From NCBI GenBank assembly GCA_021776755.1, contig JAJFFI010000498.1, forward strand, positions 1 to 5,206: DNA of 5,206 nt, given 5' to 3'. The stretch is from Alphaproteobacteria bacterium. GTDB lineage: Bacteria > Pseudomonadota > Alphaproteobacteria > JAJFFI01. Under the pieces are notes generated by a model. The model was not told where the DNA came from. It saw only the letters and a program-made list of their open reading frames with translations, and ran no database searches. How positions within the stretch are numbered: the first letter of the stretch is position 1; every line of letters begins with the position of its first letter. A program made the position numbers and the translations under genes. Positions 1 through 4,329 of the stretch are shown one piece after another.

Positions 1-376
1 CATTTTCCGAATCGAAGTAGCCGGCCTTCCAGCCCCAGTACGTCCAGGTGCCGGCCATGCGGTTGAACACCTGCCTGGCGCTCGACTCACCGCCGAGCTT
101 TGCGCCTTTCCTGGGCTCCCGGCGCCACAGGAACTCGGGCACGTTGTCTTCGGGGACGGGCTCAAGGTCCTTTGTCTCGGCAACCCCGGCCTTGCGGAAG
201 TATTTCTGGGCGATCACGTCGGAAGCGACCTGCGACCACGCTTTTGGCACCTCGACGTCATCGTTCTTGAACACGATCGAGCCATCCGGATTGCGGATTT
301 CGCTCGCCGTTTTCCGGAACTCGATGTCCGCGTAGGGTGACTGACCTTCCTTCGTGAATACGCGCGTAATCCGCAT
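1..376 (-). CDS. nrdJ: Vitamin B12-dependent (class II) ribonucleotide reductase, N-terminal fragment
   Basis: The gene starts at an ATG at 376 (read leftwards) and runs off the left edge, so only the first 125 residues are present of a protein that in this family is usually near 1200 residues. The translation begins MRITRVFTKEGQSPYADIEF and continues with FRKTASEIRNPDGSIVF, AQKYFRKAG and WTYWGWKAGYF, all of which I recognise from the N-terminus of alphaproteobacterial NrdJ. A good ribosome binding site, GGGAGAGG on the minus strand (384-391), lies 7 nt before the ATG and fixes the start. The enzyme reduces ribonucleotides to deoxyribonucleotides in the cytoplasm using adenosylcobalamin as radical source. 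The catalytic cysteines and the C-terminal region lie outside the window and cannot be checked. Its upstream region carries NrdR-box-like sites, which independently supports a ribonucleotide reductase identity. Confidence 0.93.
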   Translation of the reverse strand, partial: MRITRVFTKEGQSPYADIEFRKTASEIRNPDGSIVFKNDDVEVPKAWSQVASDVIAQKYFRKAGVAETKDLEPVPEDNVPEFLWRREPRKGAKLGGESSARQVFNRMAGTWTYWGWKAGYFDSEN

Positions 377-500
377 GTCTTCGCCTCTCCCGTCTTCAAA
401 GTCTGTTGTTTTTCAGTAAATTGACCCCGTCGCGGCCCCCTCCGGGCCACTGCTGCCGATGCTTCCCCTGTCTGTTTTTGGGTGGAAACCCCGGCAACAC

Positions 501-516
501 GCACAACATGTTGTGC
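501..516. promoter_or_regulatory. NrdR-box-like palindrome (box 1)
   Basis: The 16 bases GCACAACATGTTGTGC form a perfect palindrome. They match the published NrdR-box pattern (acaCwAtATaTwGtgt) at 12 of 16 positions, including all the conserved C, A, AT, T and G positions. The site is 124 bp upstream of the nrdJ start. NrdR is the ATP/dATP-sensing zinc-ribbon repressor of ribonucleotide reductase genes, and its boxes normally occur in pairs in the promoters of such genes. The perfect symmetry and the position upstream of nrdJ make this a strong assignment by inspection, although no binding data are available here. Confidence 0.75.
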
Positions 517-531
517 CATGAACTGATAATG

Positions 532-547
532 ACACAAGATTTATGCG
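532..547. promoter_or_regulatory. NrdR-box-like site (box 2), 31 bp from box 1
   Basis: ACACAAGATTTATGCG matches the left ten or so positions of the NrdR-box pattern well (ACACAA, AT, T, A) but has a degenerate right half. It begins exactly 31 bp from box 1, which is about three helical turns. This agrees with the usual arrangement of paired NrdR boxes separated by roughly 15-16 bp. Spacing is the main reason to accept this weaker copy. Confidence 0.55.
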
Positions 548-556
548 ATGGAAATA

Positions 557-573
557 GTTAATGAAAGGTTAAC
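557..573. promoter_or_regulatory. CtrA-type binding site, GTTAA-N7-TTAAC
   Basis: TTAA at 558-561 and TTAAC at 569-573 are separated by exactly seven bases, with a G at 557 making the element symmetric, so both strands satisfy TTAA-N7-TTAAC. This is the full recognition sequence of CtrA, the alphaproteobacterial cell-cycle response regulator. The site is 9 bp upstream of NrdR-like box 2, on the side away from nrdJ, and about 180 bp from the nrdJ start. Because the window is GC-rich, an exact match of all fixed A/T positions is unlikely to be accidental. Which of the two flanking genes it controls, and whether positively or negatively, cannot be read from sequence. Confidence 0.65.
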
Positions 574-624
574 GTCGCAAAATCTGGTGGTGTTGGCCAG
601 CACCAAACCACAACATCTCGTGGC

Positions 625-633
625 TGTGGATAA
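625..633 (-). promoter_or_regulatory. Consensus DnaA box
   Basis: TGTGGATAA on the plus strand is the exact reverse complement of the DnaA box TTATCCACA. It lies in the nrdJ/NDUFA12 gap, 51 bp beyond the CtrA-type site. DnaA is known to act as a transcription factor at ribonucleotide reductase genes in other bacteria (Escherichia coli nrdAB), so a promoter role is plausible. A single consensus box plus one variant is too little to propose a replication origin. Confidence 0.6.
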
Positions 634-729
634 GTCTGTGGACCGGGAGCCGGCCCGGAAAGTGTCAATTTTGCGGCAACCCCCGCCGTTTCCGGCGCTC
701 CGGGACGGTCGCCCGCGGGCCCGGCGCGT

Positions 730-738
730 TGTGGAAAA
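730..738 (-). promoter_or_regulatory. DnaA-box-like sequence (variant)
   Basis: TGTGGAAAA is the reverse complement of TTTTCCACA, which fits the relaxed DnaA pattern TTWTNCACA. It has the same orientation as the consensus box at 625-633 and lies 105 bp from it. On its own it would be weak evidence. Confidence 0.35.
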
Positions 739-916
739 CTCCGGCCAAGCCTTCGGGTGGGAGTATGAATCCGGCACCTAGATTCTTCGCCGCCGGACTC
801 GGGCCCAGCGCCCGGGCGGGGAAACTGGACGCCACTCCGAACCGGTGCCATAGTCCCGGCGACTTCGCGCGGGCCGCCCGTGGCCTGCCGGCACACAAAC
901 AAGGGAATTCATCGCT

Positions 917-1273
917 GTGGGCTCGTTCCTGTTCACGCTGTTCAAGGGCCGCAAGGTCGGCACCGACGAGTTCGGCAATTCCTATTACGAGGAGCGCTGG
1001 CCGCGGCGGGAGTATGGCTACCGGGTGCGCCGCTGGGTGAACTACAAGGGTAAGCCCGAGGCCACCAAGGTGCCGCCGCGCTGGCATGGCTGGCTGCACT
1101 ATGTGACCGACCAGCTGCCGGGCGAGCAGGCCTTTACGCCGCAGCCCTGGGAGAAAGAGCACCTGCCCAATATGACTGGCACGCCGGGGGCGTATCTTCC
1201 GCCGGGCCATGTACGCCGGGGTGGGCAGCGGGCACGGGCGACCGGCGATTACGAGCCCTGGACGCCTGAATAA
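917..1273 (+). CDS. NDUFA12-family NADH:ubiquinone oxidoreductase accessory subunit
   Basis: This 118-residue protein matches the NDUFA12 family (the mitochondrial complex I 17.2 kDa/B17.2 subunit and its alphaproteobacterial homologues). Diagnostic stretches are LFTLFKGRKVGTDEFGNSYY (residues 4-23), RRWVNYKG (38-45), KVPPRWHGWLHY (51-62) and the C-terminal DYEPWTPE. In mitochondria and alphaproteobacteria it is a peripheral accessory subunit on the matrix or cytoplasmic side of complex I. There is no signal peptide or membrane segment. The start is a GTG at 917 with AAGGGA at 901-906 ten bases ahead; no better in-frame start is near. It is encoded away from any nuo genes visible here and heads a co-directional run with the mlaD-like pair. 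The C-terminal part is basic and proline-rich, as expected for the family. Confidence 0.9.
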   Translation: MGSFLFTLFKGRKVGTDEFGNSYYEERWPRREYGYRVRRWVNYKGKPEATKVPPRWHGWLHYVTDQLPGEQAFTPQPWEKEHLPNMTGTPGAYLPPGHVRRGGQRARATGDYEPWTPE

Positions 1274-1292
1274 CGGCACCTGAATAACCGCA
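1265..1292 (+). repeat. 14-bp tandem duplication spanning the NDUFA12 stop codon
   Basis: CCTGAATAACGGCA (1265-1278) is followed directly by CCTGAATAACCGCA (1279-1292), identical at 13 of 14 positions. The first copy contains the end of the NDUFA12 reading frame and its TAA (1271-1273); the second copy repeats the stop context downstream. Confidence 0.8.
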
Positions 1293-1325
1293 CCGGGCAC
1301 AACCACGCGTCATAAATTCCGGACC

Positions 1326-1357
1326 CCGGCAACAGATCGAACCGGCAACAGATCGAA
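1326..1357 (+). repeat. Perfect 16-bp tandem duplication just before the first mlaD-like gene
   Basis: CCGGCAACAGATCGAA occurs twice without a break (1326-1341 and 1342-1357), ending one base before the ATG at 1359. It fills the position where a ribosome binding site would be expected, and neither copy contains a purine-rich Shine-Dalgarno core. Confidence 0.9.
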
Positions 1358-1358
1358 A

Positions 1359-1838
1359 ATGTCCAAACGCAAACGCGAAACCGTCGAAATCCTCACCGGC
1401 GCCGCCGCCCTGCTTGTGATCGCGGGCGGCGTTGCGTGGACCTATGACGGCTCCCGTGGGGCGACCGACGGCTATCAGGTCAACGCGCTCTACCGCAACG
1501 TCGATGGCGTCAGCCTCGGCAGCGAGGTGCGCATGGCGGGCATCCTCATCGGCAAGGTCTCGTCGCTCCGCTATGACGGTACGCGCAACCGCGCCGTGCT
1601 CGAGATGACGATCCGCGACGGCATTCGGATCCCGACCGACAGCGCCGCCAAGGTCGTCAGCGAAAGCATGCTCGGGGCGAAATACATCAAGATCGAGCCT
1701 GGCGGGAACGAAGAGGTTCTCAAGCCCGGCAAGCGGTTCCGCTTCGTGCAGAACTCGGTCGTGGTCGAGGAAGTCCTGCAGCGGGTCATCATCGAGGTCG
1801 AACAGAGCCGGGCGCTGAAGAAAAAGGCCGCCGAGTAG
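1359..1838 (+). CDS. MlaD-like MCE-domain protein, first copy
   Basis: This 159-residue protein has a basic N-terminus (MSKRKRETVE), a single membrane segment at about residues 10-29 (EILTGAAALLVIAGGVAWTY) and an MCE domain at about 39-117. The domain shows DGVSLGSEVRMAGILIGKV (49-67), IPTDSAAKVVSESMLGAKYI (91-110) and KIEPGG (111-116). The layout is that of MlaD, the inner-membrane-anchored periplasmic ring protein of the Mla phospholipid transport system; at 159 residues it is a little shorter than E. coli MlaD. The C-terminus is charged and lysine-rich (RALKKKAAE). Translation signals are weak: the ATG follows a duplicated 16-bp sequence with no clear ribosome binding site. A second MCE gene begins 32 bp downstream; by eye they share roughly 40 percent identity in the domain. 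I call it MlaD-like rather than mlaD because no MlaE, MlaF, MlaB or MlaC is nearby. Confidence 0.85.
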   Translation: MSKRKRETVEILTGAAALLVIAGGVAWTYDGSRGATDGYQVNALYRNVDGVSLGSEVRMAGILIGKVSSLRYDGTRNRAVLEMTIRDGIRIPTDSAAKVVSESMLGAKYIKIEPGGNEEVLKPGKRFRFVQNSVVVEEVLQRVIIEVEQSRALKKKAAE

Positions 1839-1870
1839 GCCGCCGCGGCCACCAAACAAGGAACAAGTTC

Positions 1871-2332
1871 ATGGGCAGAAATCTCGTCGAGACCGTGATG
1901 GGCGCAGTCGTCCTGCTGATCGCGGGCTTTTTCCTGGTGTTCGCCTGGAACAGCAGCGATCTGAAACCGGTTTCGGGCTACGCGGTCGAGGCGCGCTTCA
2001 ATTCGATCGACGGCCTCTCGGAGGGCAACGACGTCAGGATCGGCGGCGTCCGCATCGGCAGCATCACCGGCACCTCCCTCGACCCCAAGGCGTTCCAGGC
2101 GGTGGTTGGCCTCACCATCCAGCAGGATGTCAAACTTCCGACCGACACGGTCGCGATCATCCGGAGCGACGGGCTCCTCGGTGGGAAATACATCAAACTG
2201 GTCCCGGGAAAGTCCAAGGAGGTGCTGGTGCCGGGGGGCCAGTTGACCAAGACCGAAGACGTCGTCGCGATCGAGGAGTTGCTGGGCCGCGCGATCTTCC
2301 TGCTGTCCGACGAAGCCACCGGCAATAACTGA
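1871..2332 (+). CDS. mlaD: MlaD-like MCE-domain protein, second copy
   Basis: This 153-residue protein closely fits the MlaD that usually accompanies NDUFA12 and DUF2155 genes in alphaproteobacteria. It starts MGRNLVETVMGAVVLLIAGF, giving one membrane segment at about residues 7-26, followed by an MCE domain at about 36-113 with IDGLSEGNDVRIGGVRIGSI (46-65), LPTDTVAIIRSDGLLGGKYI (89-108) and KLVPG (109-113). The segment VVAIEELLGRAIFLL (131-145) is probably the helix that in MlaD lines the central channel of the hexamer. AAGGA at 1858-1862 lies eight bases before the ATG, a clear ribosome binding site in contrast to the first copy. It should sit in the inner membrane with the ring in the periplasm, moving phospholipids between the membranes with an ABC transporter encoded elsewhere. 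Confidence 0.88.
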   Translation: MGRNLVETVMGAVVLLIAGFFLVFAWNSSDLKPVSGYAVEARFNSIDGLSEGNDVRIGGVRIGSITGTSLDPKAFQAVVGLTIQQDVKLPTDTVAIIRSDGLLGGKYIKLVPGKSKEVLVPGGQLTKTEDVVAIEELLGRAIFLLSDEATGNN

Positions 2333-2346
2333 CCGCCGCGCGCCGC

Positions 2347-2364
2347 CAGACCGTGGCAGACCGT
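2347..2364 (+). repeat. Short direct repeat CAGACCGT before the methyltransferase gene
   Basis: CAGACCGT occurs at 2347-2354 and 2357-2364, a 10-bp period, inside the 36-bp gap between the second mlaD-like gene and the methyltransferase gene. As an 8-base repeat it could be accidental. Confidence 0.45.
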
Positions 2365-2368
2365 ACTC

Positions 2369-3106
2369 ATGCACTGGAACCCTGAAAGCTATGAACGCGA
2401 TGTCGGGTTCGTGTCGGATCTCGGCGCGGATCTCATCGGACTGCTCGCGCCCGAACCGGGTGAACGCATCCTCGACCTCGGGTGCGGCGACGGGCGGCTG
2501 ACGGCGCAGCTGGCCGAGACCGGTGCCGTCGTCACGGGTGTCGATTCGAGCGCCGAGCAGATCGCCGCCGCCCGGGCGCGGGGGCTCGACGCTGAAGTCA
2601 TGGATGGTCATGCCCTCACGTTCGAAGCCACTTTCGATGGCATGATCTCAAACGCCGCGCTGCACTGGATGACCGAACCCGACCGCGTGCTCGCGGGCGT
2701 CCACCGGGCGCTGCGCCCGGGCGGCCGGTTCGTCGCCGAGATGGGCGGGGCCGGCAATGTCGCAGCCGTGCGGGACGCGCTCCGCGCCGCGATGGACCGG
2801 CGCGGCCTCGACTTCGAAGCGGCAAACCCCTGGTATTTCCCGGATGCCGCTGAATACAGCGCCCGTCTCGAGGCCGCCGGCTTCGAGGTCTCGGCGATCA
2901 AACTCTTCGGCCGCCCGACGCCGATGGAGGCCGGTTTCCGAGCCTGGATGGAGGTTTTCGGCCCGCGGTTCATCGATCAGGTGCCGGCTGGCGACCGCGC
3001 GGCGTTCCTCGACGAAGTCGAAGCGCTTGCCCGCCCGGCGCTCTGGCGCGACGGCGCCTGGTTCATCGATTACGTGCGCCTTCGTTTCGTTGCGGTGCGC
3101 ACCTGA
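2369..3106 (+). CDS. Class I SAM-dependent methyltransferase (Tam-like), substrate unknown
   Basis: This 245-residue protein has the class I methyltransferase layout. Motif I is ILDLGCGDGRL (residues 34-44), the SAM ribose-binding acidic residue is probably D59 in VVTGVDSS, a further conserved acidic position is D79 in EVMDGHAL, motif IV is FDGMISNAALHWM (89-101), and RALRPGGRFVAEMGG (113-127) is the usual post-motif strand. The N-terminus MHWNPESYERDVGFV and the ALHWM signature resemble trans-aconitate 2-methyltransferase and related proteins, but the substrate cannot be told from this. The ATG at 2369 is the natural start, 20 residues or so before the fold begins; no strong ribosome binding site precedes it. 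It follows the second mlaD-like gene by 36 bp in the same direction, so it may be cotranscribed. No signal peptide or membrane segment is seen, so it is cytoplasmic. Confidence 0.85.
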   Translation: MHWNPESYERDVGFVSDLGADLIGLLAPEPGERILDLGCGDGRLTAQLAETGAVVTGVDSSAEQIAAARARGLDAEVMDGHALTFEATFDGMISNAALHWMTEPDRVLAGVHRALRPGGRFVAEMGGAGNVAAVRDALRAAMDRRGLDFEAANPWYFPDAAEYSARLEAAGFEVSAIKLFGRPTPMEAGFRAWMEVFGPRFIDQVPAGDRAAFLDEVEALARPALWRDGAWFIDYVRLRFVAVRT

Positions 3107-3151
3107 CATGACGCTTGGCACCGCACCCGGCTTCGCCTATCACTCCGCGCA

Positions 3152-3172
3152 GGCCGGAAGGCGGTTCCGGCC
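3152..3172 (+). terminator. Possible hairpin terminator after the methyltransferase gene
   Basis: GGCCGGAA (3152-3159) and TTCCGGCC (3165-3172) form a perfect 8-bp stem with a 5-base loop, 45 bp past the methyltransferase stop. A short T tract (TTTT, about 3178-3181) follows after several other bases rather than immediately, so this is a weak intrinsic terminator at best. Its place between the end of the four-gene run and the DUF2155 gene fits a transcription boundary. Confidence 0.4.
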
Positions 3173-3230
3173 CGGAATTTTCACTCGACTGCCCCAATTC
3201 GGGCGAAGTTCTCGTCTAGAGCGTGGCCCC

Positions 3231-3656
3231 ATGAACAGACCTCGATATCTTGCAGGCCTCCTCCTGGCGGCGGCCGTCATTAGCCCCGCCGTGCTGGGCG
3301 TCTCGCCCGCCCATGCCATCAAGGGCGAGGCGGTGGTGCTGGGCGGTCTCGACAAGGTGACTGGGCGGATCTCGCAGTTCGAGGTGCCGGTTGCGAAGAC
3401 CGTGGAGTTCGGCAACCTCAGGATCATTGCGCGGAGCTGCGACAAGACCCCGCCGACCGAGCCGCCCGAGAGCGCGGCCTTCCTGAACATCAGCGAGCAG
3501 AAAGAGGGTGCGTCCAAGCCCGCGATCGTATTCCGAGGCTGGATGTTCGCCTCAAGCCCCGCGCTGTCGGCAATGGAGCACCCGGTCTATGACGTCTGGG
3601 TCGTGAGCTGCAGGGTTCCCAATACCGAGCCCAAGGACAAGGCCAAGGGGAACTGA
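3231..3656 (+). CDS. DUF2155 family exported protein
   Basis: This 141-residue protein carries the DUF2155 signature: [20 protein letters not shown] (residues 44-63), [14 protein letters not shown] (74-87) and [20 protein letters not shown] (103-122), followed by WVVSC. A signal peptide is clear: a basic start (MNRPR), a hydrophobic core ([17 protein letters not shown]) and a cleavage site after AHA near residue 29. The mature protein should be periplasmic. Two cysteines, C70 and C127, could form a disulfide. The reading frame stays open far upstream through the methyltransferase gene, but the signal peptide fixes the start at the ATG at 3231; the ribosome binding site is weak. Function of the family is unknown. 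Its 3' end overlaps the 3' end of aat on the opposite strand by 70 bp. Confidence 0.88.
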   Translation: MNRPRYLAGLLLAAAVISPAVLGVSPAHAIKGEAVVLGGLDKVTGRISQFEVPVAKTVEFGNLRIIARSCDKTPPTEPPESAAFLNISEQKEGASKPAIVFRGWMFASSPALSAMEHPVYDVWVVSCRVPNTEPKDKAKGN

Positions 3657-4237
3657 GCGGTCTGGCCGAGGGCCGCCGACAGCATCTCCTGGTACTCATC
3701 CCGTGAAATTTCGATGGCGCCGAAGCGCGCGAGATGCCCGGTCAGGAACTGGGTGTCGAGCAGCGTGAATCCGCCGTGGCGGAGGCGCGCGACCAGATGA
3801 CAGAGCGCGATCTTGCTGGCATCGGTTTCGCGGGTGAACATGCTCTCGCCGAAAAACGCCGTACCCAGCGAGATGCCGTAGAGCCCGCCGACCAGCGCGT
3901 CGTCCCGCCAGCACTCGACACTGTGGGCGCGGCCCATGTGGTGGAGATCGGTGTAGAGCCGCACGATCTCGTCGTTGATCCAGCTGTCCGGGCGCTCCGG
4001 CGTCGGCTCGGCGCAGCGCCGGATGACCATCTCGAAGGCCGAGTCGACCCGCACGTCGAACTCGCTCATGCGCAGCTTTTTCCGCAACTTGCGGGGTATA
4101 TGGAGCCCGTCAAGCGGCAGAATCCCGCGCCATTCCGGGTCCACCCAGAACAACTCGTCGTCCTTACGGCTCTCCGCCATCGGAAAAATTCCGGCGGCAT
4201 AGGCGCGAAGCAGAATGTCTGGCGTGAGCACGGTCAT
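3587..4237 (-). CDS. aat: Leucyl/phenylalanyl-tRNA--protein transferase
   Basis: The 216-residue product matches Aat, which moves Leu or Phe from aminoacyl-tRNA to the N-terminal Lys or Arg of proteins, marking them for ClpS/ClpAP degradation in the N-end rule pathway. Family stretches are [15 protein letters not shown] (residues 9-23), [14 protein letters not shown] (31-44), SWINDEIV (85-92), GRAHSVECW (102-110), [20 protein letters not shown] (115-134), [10 protein letters not shown] (140-149) and [20 protein letters not shown] (155-174). I chose the ATG at 4237 because the family begins just ahead of LTP.LLLRAY; an in-frame TTG at 4285 would add 16 residues that do not look like Aat. No strong ribosome binding site is visible. 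accC ends 92 bp upstream in the same direction. The last 22 residues (about 195-216) lie in the overlap with the DUF2155 gene and do not resemble conserved Aat sequence. Confidence 0.93.
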   Translation of the reverse strand: MTVLTPDILLRAYAAGIFPMAESRKDDELFWVDPEWRGILPLDGLHIPRKLRKKLRMSEFDVRVDSAFEMVIRRCAEPTPERPDSWINDEIVRLYTDLHHMGRAHSVECWRDDALVGGLYGISLGTAFFGESMFTRETDASKIALCHLVARLRHGGFTLLDTQFLTGHLARFGAIEISRDEYQEMLSAALGQTAQFPLALSLGSVLGTLQLTTQTS

Positions 4238-4329
4238 GGTGGCCGGTGAGTCAGTCGGACCTGGAACTCGGTTGGGCCCTATCAAGGCTGAACAATGCGG
4301 CAGAAGTTTTACGTCCCGCAGCCGTCCTC

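Larger units (their letters stand above)
377..916. other. Divergent intergenic region between nrdJ and the NDUFA12 gene
   Basis: This 540-bp stretch separates two divergently transcribed genes and I find no convincing gene in it. Short open frames exist on both strands, for example one from 548 to 781 on the plus strand, but they lack ribosome binding sites and recognisable protein features. The part from about 520 to 600 is clearly more AT-rich than its surroundings and probably contains the nrdJ promoter. It holds the NrdR-like, CtrA-like and DnaA-like sites listed separately. The part from about 640 to 900 is GC-rich and contains three GANTC sites (767, 781, 796) and presumably the promoter and leader of the NDUFA12 gene. 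I could not assign exact -35 and -10 elements for either direction. Confidence 0.75.

Noticed and set aside
377..480. Cobalamin riboswitch in the nrdJ leader, suggested by a B12-box-like GAAGACGGGAGAGGCG
   Set aside because: The match is explained by the ribosome binding site itself; the remaining conserved core and the pairing expected of an adenosylcobalamin riboswitch are not visible, and such switches normally control B12-independent reductases or B12 uptake and synthesis.
608..623. A third NrdR-box-like sequence (CCACAACATCTCGTGG)
   Set aside because: It matches about 11 of 16 pattern positions, but it is 76 bp from box 2 with no regular spacing and partly reflects general CACAA/TGTGG content next to the DnaA box.
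501..738. Replication origin, because CtrA and DnaA sites occur together next to an AT-rich stretch
   Set aside because: Only one consensus DnaA box plus one variant is present, and the flanking genes are not typical origin neighbours; promoter control of nrdJ explains the sites better.
548..781. A 77-residue plus-strand open frame in the long gap
   Set aside because: No ribosome binding site, no recognisable domain, and it runs over the DnaA-like boxes; its composition looks like translated GC-rich non-coding DNA.
1838..1850. Hairpin GGCCG-CCG-CGGCC between the two mlaD-like genes as a terminator
   Set aside because: The stem is 5 bp, no T tract follows, and a good ribosome binding site for the next gene comes directly after it.
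1571..2611. A 346-residue minus-strand open frame across both mlaD-like genes
   Set aside because: It is antisense to two clear MCE genes and shows no family features; long antisense frames are common in GC-rich coding DNA.
2757..3230. An upstream extension of the DUF2155 reading frame through the methyltransferase gene
   Set aside because: The frame is merely open. The signal peptide begins at the ATG at 3231, and the upstream part is out of frame with a clear methyltransferase.
4238..4285. A TTG start at 4285 giving a 232-residue Aat
   Set aside because: The extra residues do not resemble the family, which begins close to the ATG at 4237.
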